Positions 1-9,655 of a stretch of 64,000 nucleotides of DNA are shown piece by piece. A program made the position numbers and the translations under genes. Source of the DNA: Bedellia somnulentella. Taxonomy: Eukaryota; Arthropoda; Insecta; Lepidoptera; Bedelliidae. The first letter of the stretch is position 1; each line of letters opens with the position of its first letter. A model generated the notes under the pieces. That model searched no databases and was not told where the DNA came from. It saw only the letters and a list, made by a program, of their open reading frames with translations. The DNA is taken from positions 2,604,001-2,668,000 of the forward strand of contig OY755177.1 in the NCBI GenBank assembly GCA_963576735.1, written 5' to 3'.

Positions 1-174
1 TTAAGTCATATGTGTGGTTTGATTATTAAATGTGTAACAGTAAAAGCAAAAATCTTTAGGAAACGCCGATGGGTGATTTTTGTTTAGTAGTTTATCTATA
101 ATCCTACACAAAGCTAAGGCTATGCCCACTACCACATTGGTTCAACTCTAAATACGAGGAGGCATTATATATAC

Positions 175-430
175 CTGGTTCAATCCCCAAATCGCATTTA
201 CTCTCATTTTTGTAGGCACAAATCTTGGACGTCGCATAATTAGATTCCATATCTGACATGATCTGCACCAGCTGCTTCCACTTATCATCAGGCAGCGCCG
301 CGATACCGACTTCGGAGAATTTCTTGAACATCCTCCGTAACGTGAAGTCCTGGTAGTCTTGCCATTTGAACATCTTTGTTAGCTCCCATGCTTCTTTCTC
401 TTTCTTGGCTATCTCTTGCTGGATTTTTAT
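175..430 (-). CDS. ACE-like M2 peptidase, second coding exon (partial gene)
   Basis: Coding exon of an angiotensin-converting-enzyme-like zinc dipeptidyl carboxypeptidase (family M2), usually secreted or membrane-anchored and active on short peptides. Reading right to left it encodes IKIQQEIAKKEKEAWELTK, then FSEVGIAALPDD, MSDMESNYATSKICAY and SKCDLGIEP; the order AALP, MESNYA, K(I/V)C.Y, KCDL.(I/L)EP is characteristic of insect ACE proteins. The acceptor is CCTCCACAG before 430 and the donor is CCAG|GTATAT at 175/174. The exon starts in phase 0 and ends in phase 1 (G|), so the next codon can supply the Glu expected after EP. It joins in frame to the exon at 1443-1664. The HExxH zinc site is not in the window. 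Continuing past the donor gives GIYNASS.. and a stop; this is intron read-through. The call is from recognition, not alignment. Confidence 0.88.
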
Positions 431-447
431 CTGTGGAGGTTTAGTTG

Positions 448-652
448 GATGGTAATGTTAGTAGAGGACGACCACGGAGAACACACTTGGACAAAATTGA
501 GAGTGTGCTCAAAAAGCCAGGCGTCCGAAGTATGATTGATGGATGTAAACTAAGCTAGAGAGGCTTGTCAGGATCGTACGAAGTGGCGATCTATAGTCTC
601 TGCCTACCCCAATGGCAACTAATGGCATGAGTATATGTATGTATATATGTAT
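448..652 (+). mobile_element. RTE-like LINE 3' fragment with 12-bp target duplication
   Basis: 5'-truncated tail encoding remnants of the GNVSRGRPRRTHLDKIESVLKK and CQDRTKWRSIVSAYPNG motifs, ending GGCATGAGTATATGTATG. The duplication GAGGTTTAGTTG flanks it at 436-447 and 653-664. It lies in the ACE intron, antisense to the gene, and its left boundary is 17 nt upstream of the splice acceptor. Confidence 0.9.
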
Positions 653-664
653 GAGGTTTAGTTG

Positions 665-1442
665 ATGTGTGCTTTATTGTCTGTCCTTTCAATATTATTA
701 TTACTATTTGACGATTTAAATATATTGATAAAATCAACTGAATATGATGCCAAAACAACATTGAGACTGTGTGCTTAAAATATATTTATTGAAGAACTAA
801 TCTAAATGCAAAAACACAAATATTAATTCACTGATTTTAGACTGTACTTTTTTGCAGTTTTGATACTCATTAATTAGGCTATAATTTTTCTTTGGACAAT
901 ATCTTGGACTTTAATTGCCGTAAAAAGCAAGATAAATTATGTGAGCCGTACGTGTGTACTTGTATAAATCAGTTTCAAAGTCATTTTTGTTTGTTTCCCG
1001 TAACAACAAAATATAGGCGGGTTAAAAATAAAAGAACAGTAATTAAGTTGCTTCGTAAATTAAGCGCATAGAACTAAGAAGATTTGTGATCATCCTTGCT
1101 GCTAGGAATACCACCCACTATGTTCTTCCTACTTAAGCAAAATACATTTATATAATTTACTTACTTCTAAAATCCTAATGGAATTAGTCAGAGATTCGAA
1201 ATTTTGCACAATAGACAATTATTTGCATCAAAGCCATTACAGTCGAAATGGATTACTACCCCTTATTTACTGGATATTTTTTATGAGATAATGTACAGTG
1301 CTCACTTAAGCTACGCATTATATCCACATAATATTATTTATTAGATTTAAATTACCCACTTTATATGTAAGCTTGCATAATGTTTATCACTACGAACAGC
1401 ACATAAACCTCTGCTACTATCATTTAAAACCAAATCACTCAC
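665..1442. other. Remainder of ACE intron, no other feature
   Basis: AT-rich intronic sequence between the two ACE exons. The donor GTGAGTG is at 1442-1436 on the minus strand. I see no coding segment or clear repeat apart from the RTE fragment at 448-652. Confidence 0.6.
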
Positions 1443-1664
1443 TTTATACTCCTCATTCTCCTTAGTAATATTAGAGGTGTACAGCCAGTCAGCCAAGGAC
1501 GCTCTGTTCCGCCTCAGCCCGTGTTCCTTATCCAAGGCCATGATGTACTCCCGACCCTCGTGCTCCAGGGCCTCAAGGTCAGGGTCCCGGCCCTGCGTGG
1601 CGATCACGAACACGGCCACGATGGCCGCTATCAGCGCTGCTCCTCCTCCTATTCGTAGCATTGT
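1443..1664 (-). CDS. ACE-like M2 peptidase, first coding exon
   Basis: Start exon of the same minus-strand ACE-like gene. The ATG is at 1661. The first residues, MLRIGGGAALIAAIVAVFVI, form one hydrophobic stretch after a single Arg, so this is a signal peptide or signal anchor. The mature part contains YIMALDKEHGLRRNRASLADW then LYTSNITKENEEYK; W.Y.(S/T)NIT is the N-terminal hallmark of M2 peptidases, and NIT is an N-glycosylation sequon. The exon ends at 1443 with a textbook donor (AAA|GTGAGTG), phase 0, matching the phase-0 acceptor of exon 175-430. A good acceptor (TTCTTTAATTCCAG) sits 3 nt before the ATG, so the 5' UTR lies in an upstream exon. Translation beyond 1443 is intron. Confidence 0.87.
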
Positions 1665-1699
1665 CTGGAATTAAAGAAGATTTGTAAATTAGGGTTCTC

Positions 1700-1966
1700 A
1701 AACTCAAACCCACGTTTTGCTTGGACAGTTTACTCACGTGATAGGCAGGTCGATGGCCGTTTTGTACGAATACACTGTCACATGACTAACTACAACTCAG
1801 CTATGTGGGTTTCTTCACTATGTTTTCCCTCACCGCTAACAACCATGATAAATTGACCATACATATGTCTTTAGAAAAAGCAAATTGGTGTGGGCCCGAC
1901 CCGGAATTTAAAGCCTCATTATCTGAACTATAAACGGTGTTCTACCCACTGAGCTATCACAGTTGT
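1700..1966 (-). mobile_element. SINE-A, diverged partial copy
   Basis: tRNA-headed SINE in reverse. The head (rc of ACCCACTGAGCTATCAC) is at the right end; the GACAAATTGGTG-type and GTTTTGTACGAATACACTG blocks follow leftward. The 3' stem and pentamer tail are missing. It lies in the 5' intron of the ACE-like gene. Confidence 0.8.
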
Positions 1967-2165
1967 CTAGGTTCCAAATGCCTTTTTCATGTAGTATATA
2001 TATAAGAAGATAATGTTAAATGTTTGTACCTATTCCTTGTGCAAGCAAAATCTGGATACATTCTTGTTTAGACATAATATAGTACAAGTAAAGTTCTTAA
2101 GTAACTTAGTTATAAATACAGACGCGATAGGTTGCCTGGTATACTGGTAAGTAGACAGAGGTAAT

Positions 2166-2531
2166 AACATAAACATAACATAAACGTTCACGCCGAATAA
2201 CCCCGAAGGGGTTGGCAGAGGTACTAATACTTCTGAACATCACGTGACTTTGTCACCTGGTGTTCAGAGTACCCACATTTTGCATGGACAGTGTACTCAC
2301 GTGATAGGGGGCAGGCCGATCGCCGTTTTGTACGAATACACTGTCACATGACTAAGTACAACTCAGTCATGTGGGTTTCCTCACGATGTTTTCCCTCACC
2401 GTTAACAACCATGATAAATTAACCACACATATGTCTTTAGAAAAGACAAATTGGTGTAGGCCCGGATCCGGGATTTGAACACTAGTCGCTTGCACGTTAA
2501 CCGGTGTTCTACCCGTTGAGCTATCACGTCT
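2166..2531 (-). mobile_element. SINE-A, full-length copy with 8-bp duplication
   Basis: Complete reverse copy: box-A-like TAGCTCAACGGG and B-box-like GTTCAAATCCC at the right end, body with AACGGTGAGGGAAAACATCG, 3' stem CCCCTTCGGGG and a (TTATG)n tail at the left. Flanked by GAGGTAAT at 2158-2165 and 2532-2539. Confidence 0.92.
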
Positions 2532-2762
2532 GAGGTAATCTTTATTCATACCTCTGGTACTTAGGTGCGTAGTTAGAGATAGAAATATGATATGTGCCAA
2601 ACGCAGCCCCATTTGCCATTTGGAATGCGATAGCTAATTTCATATTAGATAAGACAGCCATCTGCTTTTAGATAAGGTCGTATTTAAATAGATTTAAACA
2701 TAAAATTAAAATGATAATTGTACCAAGTTCCGTGATTTCCAAAATGAATAGGTAGATTTTTA

Positions 2763-3012
2763 CATAACATAACATAACATATACTCACGGCTATAAATCC
2801 CTAGAAGGGGTAGCCAGAGCTAAGGAATTAGAAATTCCTCAGCCACTTTTGGAAATGTGAGTGGGGAAAAGATGGTAAGAGTAAAGGTTGTTGGTGATGG
2901 GTCTCCAACCGCATCGCCCAAAAATCCCTTAAAAGCCCCTATACCGTTAGTCGCCTCTTACGTACACCCATCGGTAGAAACGGGGTAGTGCTATTCTAAG
3001 CCGACACTACAC
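2763..3012 (-). mobile_element. SINE-B, full-length copy with 12-bp duplication
   Basis: Reverse copy. The right end is the rc of GTGTAGTGTCGGCTTAGAAT; the left end is the TATG-type tail after AGCCGTGAG. GGTAGATTTTTA is duplicated at 2751-2762 and 3013-3024. In this list, SINE-B is a 240-bp element with a constant 5' end and no recognised head. Confidence 0.92.
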
Positions 3013-3109
3013 GGTAGATTTTTAGTAGTAATTTAAGCCGTTACTATAGTAGGAAAGTGAATATATTGTCAGCGAAAATACTTCACAATTCATTCTTTTA
3101 AATTAAACG

Positions 3110-3330
3110 ACAGCCGTGGCCGAGTGGATAGGTGACTAGCAACATTTGTGTGATGAGCATACATGATTGTTTCTTAGTCTTGGGTGGTATTTATATGTTA
3201 ATTTTATATATAAAATTAAATATATCGTTGAGTTAGTATCCCATAATAAAAGTTTACTTAGTTTGGGGCTAACTTGATCTGTGAATAATGTGTCCGTATG
3301 TAGTAAGTAATTTATTTTCTTAGTCACACT
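3110..3330 (+). mobile_element. SINE-C (class II tRNA head) with deleted anticodon half
   Basis: Begins GCCGTGGCCGAGTGGATAGG, a tRNA box A, then jumps to TGATGAGCATACATGATTG, which follows the B box in the copy at 50793-51016. The segment between the D arm and the B box is therefore missing. The body AGTTTGGGGCTAACTTGATC is shared with 28170-28310. Confidence 0.8.
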
Positions 3331-4300
3331 CAAAAGCAAAAAGTCTCATAGTAAGTATATATAAGTAAGTTATTATAGTACTGAAGAATGGATGAACCAA
3401 TTTGGCTGGCTTGTTAGCTTAGAACCACGAAAAAGACAGGATACTTTCTATAATATTAAAAGGAAGGAATTTTTATTTGTATGTTGGTAATGAAAAGGCT
3501 CCGCAAAAACTTAACCAATTTCCAACATTCTTTCACCAATGGAAATCTAAAACTTTCAGAATCAACTTAGGCTAGATAAACACGCGTAATATCGTAGAGG
3601 GTAAGCAGAGAAAAATACTTAAAATTATCCGTGCAAAGCCGGAGCGGACCACTAGTTTACAAAACAAATAGATCGCGGGACAAACCAATCTGAAATTAAA
3701 TCTATCTTCTAAAGAGTTCTTATTCTATGGATCTGACTACCCTTTTTTGGGATTAACAGCCATTATTATATATGCATGTCAACTAAAGCTTTATAAATTT
3801 AATTATCAATAATACGGATATATTTAATGTGTTAAGTACTTACTCATAAAACTATTTAGCGTTGCAATGCTAATGCAATTTATTTTTATCGATAATTTAA
3901 AAGTTTATCTTAGATACATCAAATCTATTTAAAATCTATTGTAATGGTATTTATTCATTGTAGCACGTAGTTATTGTTGGGTAACGATTTGGTATTTTTA
4001 TTTTAAGACACTATTTAATTCTTATAGGGATAAGAATAGAGCATAAAAGTAATCCCTTTTATGTGTACGTATTATTTATCTGTTATATCGACTTAATAGT
4101 CATCTATTCTGTTTATTTATGTAAGTTGCATAAATTATATCTATATAGACACGTTTTTTTATTCGGTTTAGATCGCCTATGTAAAACAAACTTCATTCAT
4201 CACACATAGTCATTGTTATTAGCACCACCGAACTAATGAATAGTTTTAATTATCGGATAATCGGTTGTGAGCTAAACTGAAATACCTCACAAACTATAAT
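3331..4300. other. AT-rich unique-looking sequence, no feature
   Basis: I see no exon, tail or inverted repeat I can defend here. Presumably intron or intergenic DNA of the ACE-like locus. Confidence 0.5.
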
Positions 4301-4311
4301 ATATATACATC

Positions 4312-4368
4312 TAACCCGAAGCCTCCGGATCGTAAGCTGAATGCTTGTCCATTGGACGACCGGGGTAG
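4312..4368 (-). repeat. tRNA-like relic
   Basis: The reverse complement reads CCCCGGTCGTCCAATGGACA, then GATCCGGAGGCTTCGGGTTA, resembling the D arm and T arm of an arginine-type tRNA. The B box is imperfect (CTTCGGGTTAG), so it is more likely a SINE-head or tRNA pseudogene remnant than a working tRNA. Confidence 0.4.
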
Positions 4369-4687
4369 TTATAGAGATACATATAAGTACTATCATGTAA
4401 TTAAAGCTATTATTATGCATGTAAGATCCTGTCGGTCACGGTGGTGCTCACAAAACATTCGTATGTGTGACGACTTAGTGATACAAACGACATAAATCAT
4501 CTCTGTTTCTGTTGAGTGTCAAATTGCAAATTAAATTTTATTTTTGATCCCTTCAAACAAGATATAAAAGAGTCACTTTTGTCTTATTATTTTTACGGCT
4601 TTGGTTGTGAGGCTTTTTCAGCCAGAAGAATCTCGCTTCAAACGAGAAGATGGATCCTCAAAATAGAACAATATCTACTCATACATT

Positions 4688-4931
4688 CATACATACATAT
4701 TCTAACGGCCATAAATCACAAAAAGGGGTAGCCAGAGCTTCAGAGCTAGAAAATTCTCTACCACATTTGGAAGTTGATGGGGGACAAGATGGTAGAAATA
4801 AAGTATCGTTGGTGATGGGTTACCAACCGCATCGCCCAATAACCACTTAAAAAGCCCCATACACTAAGTCGCCTCTTACGACACTCGTGGGTAGAAAGGG
4901 GGTAGTGACATTCTAAGCCGGCACTACATGG
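4688..4931 (-). mobile_element. SINE-B copy
   Basis: Reverse copy from the tail (CATACATATTCTAACGGCC) to the head (AGCCGGCACTACATGGC). Belongs to the sub-type whose GGTTGTCGTAAGAGGCGACT block reads CACTCGTGGG on the plus strand. Confidence 0.88.
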
Positions 4932-5052
4932 CCCTCATATGATGGATATAAATGTTTGTTACTACATCTTAGGCGTCATTTATTACGTTTATTATAAAAT
5001 TTACTGTATTGTTCAGTTAGTATTCCATTCCCCCCGTTATTATTGTAGTCAT

Positions 5053-5206
5053 ATGAAGGATAAAAGAGCATGTATGAAAAGATTGATGGATGTAGACGAA
5101 GCAAGAGGAGTTTGCCAGGATCGTACGAAGTGGCGATCGATAGTCTCTGCCTGCCCCAATGGGAATTAACGGCGTGAGGATATGTATGTATGTATGTTTG
5201 TCATAG
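5053..5206 (+). mobile_element. RTE-like LINE 3' fragment
   Basis: Encodes MKDKRACMKRLMDVDEA then CQDRTKWRSIVSA, the C-terminus of the RTE-like protein seen more fully at 46769-47381. Ends GGCGTGAGGATATG then (TATG)n. Confidence 0.88.
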
Positions 5207-5984
5207 ATTTGTAGTCTTAGCCTAAGAATGCTCACAGGAACTAGTACTGTGTTGCTATCTTAGCATGATTTGTTATTTATCAATTATCCTTTTACAAATT
5301 CTGTGTCAAAACCCTCTAAGAAAACCAAGCTAAAAGTATCAGAACATCAAAACAGGCGATCAAAAAGCCAACAACCTTAAAGTTCAAAGCCCCTACCTCT
5401 CAAATCGATTACCGAATAATAAAAAATACTATAAATGTATACATTGAAGCTTCGTATACGAAACAGGTTTAGAGCATTCTCATTGAAATGTTAATGGTTG
5501 GTGTGGTTTTCGATAAAATCGCGAGGTTCAGGTATTACTTCGGGATAGGTATCTTTCAAACCCGTTCTTGAAGCTCCAGCGATGCGTTTGTGAGTCATAA
5601 GGCTCTAATTAATTGCAATATATTTCACACACGTAATGTTCACGGCGGTAATTCTTAATTTGGGTAGTAAAAGCTTAAAAAAACGTGAAACTCAAACTGT
5701 CTCATACATGCTACTTTCAGCTGACACGTTTTATAATATCTTTCTACTTACCTGTAAAGTATATACTGAACTTTTATACAATTTTGTATATAATTTGGCA
5801 AATTTTAATACCTTCAGGATCGAAGTATTTACAAGATGTAAATAAAGTAGTATGTTAATTAAATATGCATAATATGGTGTTATATGTTATTAATAGGTAG
5901 TGACGCATCTATTCATTTGAAAATAAGATAACCGGGATTCTCCTAGCATTTATTATTTTTAACACGCTTTTATTAGGTCGACCT
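5207..5984. other. No recognisable feature
   Basis: AT-rich stretch up to the target duplication of the DNA transposon. A 69-codon open frame at 5636-5845 has low-complexity composition and no motif; I do not call it a gene. Confidence 0.5.
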
Positions 5985-6589
5985 GTATGTGGGTAATTCT
6001 CACGAAATTCCGAAATTCTTGTCCTTGGAGTTTATTTATAAATTCAGCAAAGAAATGGATGTTACTAATATTTCTATACAAACCACATAACTTTGTCTAA
6101 AAGTTTAACATAAGATTTTAGAGCCGTATAAATAAATAAATAAAAATGCATAAACATAATGTTCTTAACATCATTACCTCACTGTGTCCCAAGTACCAAT
6201 TTTATTTATTTTATTTACCAAAAAAACTACAAAATTCATTCGATTCAAATTGAGGTAAGTTAGATTATTTCAAAATATTATAAATTAACGGGAAAAACCG
6301 AAATTAGCGTTGTAAAGGAAAAAATGTGTTCAAGGTTTGAATATTTACATGTGTCTCAGAAAAAAAAATCATTTCCTCACAATATTACTGGCAGTTGAAT
6401 TGTGAACGCATTTTAAATAAAATACGGAACGCAACCATTCGTTTTTGAAGGTTGGCACTAATGTCAATTTGTCAAAATGGCGTCTTTTCTGTAAATGTGT
6501 TCGGGTGTGTGTTGCAAAAAATTTTTACTATAATATGCTTTAAGTAAAATTTTTGATCGTCATTCCTTCACATTCTAAAAAAATAAACG

Positions 6590-6859
6590 GTAAGTACTTT
6601 AATTGATTGTAAGTTGCAAAGATAAGATGTCGTTTGGGAGTACTTTCCTTAAGCCGAGAAATCGTTTTAAAAGTAAGGTTATGTCACGAGTTCTTTACGG
6701 TTATTCTTTATTTCGTCATTACCTCACCATCATTCCCTCATAAAAATGATGGTGAGGGAATGATGATATGTGAGGGAATTATTTTTAGATGGGCTAACTG
6801 GCTTTTTTTATTGTTTGCTTTTATTAACGCTTGAATTTATTGTTGCAATATTGTTGTAG
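6590..6859 (+). other. Probable 5'-UTR intron of the transposase gene
   Basis: Strong donor AACG|GTAAGT at 6590 and a T-rich acceptor TTGTTGTAG ending at 6859, just 7 nt before the ATG at 6867. This is inferred from splice signals only. The palindrome at 6717-6785 would lie inside the intron. Confidence 0.5.
6717..6785. repeat. Palindromic cluster of CCCTCA motifs
   Basis: CATCATTCCCTCA and its reverse complement TGAGGGAATGATG are separated by 12 nt, flanked by ACCTCACC and TGTGAGGGAA. Related CCTCAC sites occur at about 6175, 6375 and 9717-9758, all inside the transposon and near its ends. Possible transposase-binding sites. Confidence 0.6.
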
Positions 6860-6866
6860 TTATTAA

Positions 6867-7028
6867 ATGTCAAGAAAAAAGAAGATAAGCAAAGAAGAAT
6901 TTAAATTAAAAAAGCAAGAATATGACCGAAAGCGAAGGGAAAAGATGAAAGCTGATCCTGTAAAACTTAAAACACTTCGCGAAAAAGAAAAAATTAAATA
7001 CCTAAAAAAAAAGAAAAAGGCCAAGTAA
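6867..7028 (+). CDS. Transposase N-terminal segment, split off by a frameshift
   Basis: Open frame of 53 codons, highly basic (MSRKKKISKEEFKLKKQEYD..., many Lys/Arg), ending at TAA 7026-7028. Reading the A9 run at 7004-7012 one base differently joins it to the downstream frame through EKGQVKPISAMSSRERR. As I remember them, related repeat-encoded proteins also have a continuous lysine-rich N-terminus leading into an (S/E)RE.R.KRK block. So this is probably the true start of the protein at 7043-9340, disrupted by a 1-nt indel in the copy or in the assembly. Confidence 0.7.
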   Translation: MSRKKKISKEEFKLKKQEYDRKRREKMKADPVKLKTLREKEKIKYLKKKKKAK

Positions 7029-7042
7029 AACCTATCTCCGCA

Positions 7043-9340
7043 ATGAGTTCCCGAGAAAGAAGGCAAAAAAGGAAAAACTGGAAGAAAAATAGCCAAACAT
7101 ATAGAGACAAAGCAGTAAAAGGTAGAAAAAAATTAGCAAGACTGTTAGATGAGACACCACCTCCTAGCCCAGGACCTATGCAAAATAATGATGAATTAAG
7201 AAATCTGGCAGTTAATCGGAGAAGGCAGCAACTCAGAAGACGTAGAGGAATACTTTATGCAAAAATATTCAGATTACAGGAAAGACTGAAACAAGAAATA
7301 AGAAGAAAAGAGAGATATCGTAAGAGATGTCAAAGACAAAACAAAGATAATCAAACTTCACCGAAAGCCAAAGTATCAGCTCTGTTAAAGAATATCCGAG
7401 TTCCTAAAATAGTGAAGAAGAAACTTCTTTTATCAGAAGTTATTACTAAACAGCTAGAAGACAGGTACAGTAATTTAAAGGAACATAGTGAAAAGAAAAA
7501 GTACTATGAAATAGTAAAACCCGATCTTTTGAAGAAGCATAAACTACTCAGCCTATCAAAACAGTTTTTCAAACATGATTGTTACAAAAAGAACGTTTCT
7601 AGGAAAGTCAGTGCTAAATTCGTGGTGGTAAAAAAGGATGTTCAAGATTTTTTGGAAAAGGACGAAAGTTCTCGGATGTGTCCAGGAAAAAAAGATTTTG
7701 TTAAGTCAAAAGGACAGGTAAAGCAAAAACGTTTACTGTGCGATATCATGAAAAATTTGCACAATAAATTCTTGACTACAGTTGAGTATAAAATAAGCTT
7801 GACAACTTTCTGCAGATTAAGACCGTTTTGGGTAACTTGGGCAAAGCTAAAAGACCGCAACACATGCAAATGTGTGATCCACGCAAATGTTCAACGGATG
7901 ATCATGAAATTACATGAAAATAAAGTATTGCTTTGCTGTAATCTAACCAAATTTTTGACCATAAAGACATGCAATATTTATTCAACTAAATGTCTTTTAC
8001 GAGAATGTGAAGGTTGTGCAAATAAAATGGTAGAGTATTACCTTCCACAGCCAAACAGAATAGTGACTTATGAACAGTGGATGTATGAAACAGTATGTTA
8101 CGAAAAAAATGAAAAGATGAAGACAGTAAGAAAACCTATTTTAAAAGAGATTAAAATTTCGCTGAGGCCATTGGTACTTCAGTTAGAAAATACTTTGCCT
8201 TTATTTTTTAAACACATTGCCACGATAGCACACCAGTATCAGATCATATCAGAAATAAAAAAGACTTTAACTGACAATGAAGTCCTTATTCACATAGACT
8301 TCAGCGAAAACTATTCTTGCAAATACAACGAAGAGATTCAGGCTGTGCATTTCGGAGGTGCAAGGCAACAAGTTACTCTACATACAGGAGTATTATATTT
8401 ACGTGAAAATGACACTGTAAAACCTTTCACGTTTTGTTCTCTTTCTGAAAATAATAGACACGATACAATGGCAGTGTGGGCACATTTATTACCAGTTTTT
8501 GGGTGGATTAAAAATCACAATCCACACATTAACAGAATACACATGCTAAGTGATAGTCCTGTCAACCAGTACAAGAACAAGTTCATGTTTCATCTAGTTT
8601 ATCATCATATAAATGATTTGTTTTCGGGTGCGTCATATTTTGCGTGGAATTATTCAGAACCAGGCCATGGCAAAGGTGCTCCTGATGGCATAGGTGGCAC
8701 ATTAAAAAGAACAGCTGATAAAGCGGTGGCTGAAGGCAAGGACATCGTAAATTTGAAATCTCTCAAGCAAATTTTGTTGGCAAGATGTTCTTCAATAAAG
8801 CTATTTGAAGTTACCTCTGCTGATATCGCGAAGATAGAAGACTTAGTCAAACAGTCAACGATCATTGCTGCATTCCGTGGAACCCAGAAAATTCGTCAAT
8901 TTGTATTCAGTAATGATGTCTTAGAGTTTAGAAGTCTTTCATGTTATTATTGCGGAGAAAAGTGTAAACATTTTCACATGGGATATTACAAATCTTCAAA
9001 ACGTTGCATTGAAAAACCAAAGTCCTTTGAATACAAAACACGAAACACACCTTATGATAATGGACATTCGTCAAATGATATTATTGGTACGGACAGTAAT
9101 ATCACTCATAATATTGGTGATTATGTGGTTATCAAATGGGACGAAAATGTTTACCCAGGGGAAATAACATCAGTTTCTGAAGAAGGCGCTTTAGTAAGGT
9201 GTATGAAAAGAGGAACTAAATCTTGGAAATGGCCTAAAATCAGAGATGAACAGTTATATGCCTGGCAGGACATTCTGAGGAAGATTGAGCCTCCAAAATT
9301 AATAAGTAAGGGATGTTATTTTATAAAAGACTTAAACTAG
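7043..9340 (+). CDS. DDD-type transposase-like protein, 765 codons (5' end in another frame)
   Basis: A large uninterrupted frame. The first 120 residues are very basic and helical (RRKERYRKRCQRQNK), suited to DNA binding. The middle holds Cys/His pairs (CKCVIHAN, CLLRECEGC) that may bind zinc. The catalytic core is proposed as D419 (HIDFSENYSCKY), D504 (MLSDSPVNQYKNK) and D548 (GHGKGAPDGIGGTLKR), spaced like an RNase-H-fold DDE/D transposase. Near the C-terminus are CYYCGEKCKHFH and a tudor/chromo-like stretch, IGDYVVIKWDENVYPGEI then SWKWPKI. The placement between 30-bp inverted repeats supports a transposase role. I recall similar proteins as uncharacterised repeat-encoded products in other animals. 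The ATG at 7043 is the first in this frame, but the real start is likely 6867 (see 6867-7028). No internal stop is present. Confidence 0.85.
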   Translation: MSSRERRQKRKNWKKNSQTYRDKAVKGRKKLARLLDETPPPSPGPMQNNDELRNLAVNRRRQQLRRRRGILYAKIFRLQERLKQEIRRKERYRKRCQRQNKDNQTSPKAKVSALLKNIRVPKIVKKKLLLSEVITKQLEDRYSNLKEHSEKKKYYEIVKPDLLKKHKLLSLSKQFFKHDCYKKNVSRKVSAKFVVVKKDVQDFLEKDESSRMCPGKKDFVKSKGQVKQKRLLCDIMKNLHNKFLTTVEYKISLTTFCRLRPFWVTWAKLKDRNTCKCVIHANVQRMIMKLHENKVLLCCNLTKFLTIKTCNIYSTKCLLRECEGCANKMVEYYLPQPNRIVTYEQWMYETVCYEKNEKMKTVRKPILKEIKISLRPLVLQLENTLPLFFKHIATIAHQYQIISEIKKTLTDNEVLIHIDFSENYSCKYNEEIQAVHFGGARQQVTLHTGVLYLRENDTVKPFTFCSLSENNRHDTMAVWAHLLPVFGWIKNHNPHINRIHMLSDSPVNQYKNKFMFHLVYHHINDLFSGASYFAWNYSEPGHGKGAPDGIGGTLKRTADKAVAEGKDIVNLKSLKQILLARCSSIKLFEVTSADIAKIEDLVKQSTIIAAFRGTQKIRQFVFSNDVLEFRSLSCYYCGEKCKHFHMGYYKSSKRCIEKPKSFEYKTRNTPYDNGHSSNDIIGTDSNITHNIGDYVVIKWDENVYPGEITSVSEEGALVRCMKRGTKSWKWPKIRDEQLYAWQDILRKIEPPKLISKGCYFIKDLN

Positions 9341-9649
9341 TTTAACATATCTGATAAAGACTTTATTAATTGTAACTTTGAGACTGAATCGTTTAAGATT
9401 ACAAATTTTAAAAGTAGGATTTTTCATTAATTATTAGTTCCTATTAAATGAGAAGTATTTTGTTTTTTTGGAAACAAGCTAATGAAGTTACAGATTTTGT
9501 TTGTTGATTTTATACTAATCATTCATTTATGAGACTAAAGTTTTAAATAAGAAGTAGATTTGTTGTTAGATTAATATTTAAGTTAACAAGGATTTTGTGG
9601 TCATTATTATATATGATCATAATTATTGTTTAAGAAAAAAAATACATTT

Positions 9650-9655
9650 AATAAA
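9650..9655 (+). terminator. Polyadenylation signal of transposase gene
   Basis: AATAAA about 310 nt after the transposase stop, still inside the transposon. The choice is by position only. Confidence 0.45.

Noticed and set aside
1347..1442. Extension of the first ACE exon to 1347
   Set aside because: AAA|GTGAGTG at 1443/1442 is a strong donor whose phase matches the next exon; the extra residues do not fit M2 peptidases.
4312..4368. Functional tRNA gene
   Set aside because: The T-arm B box is imperfect and the acceptor stem does not close; kept only as a relic.
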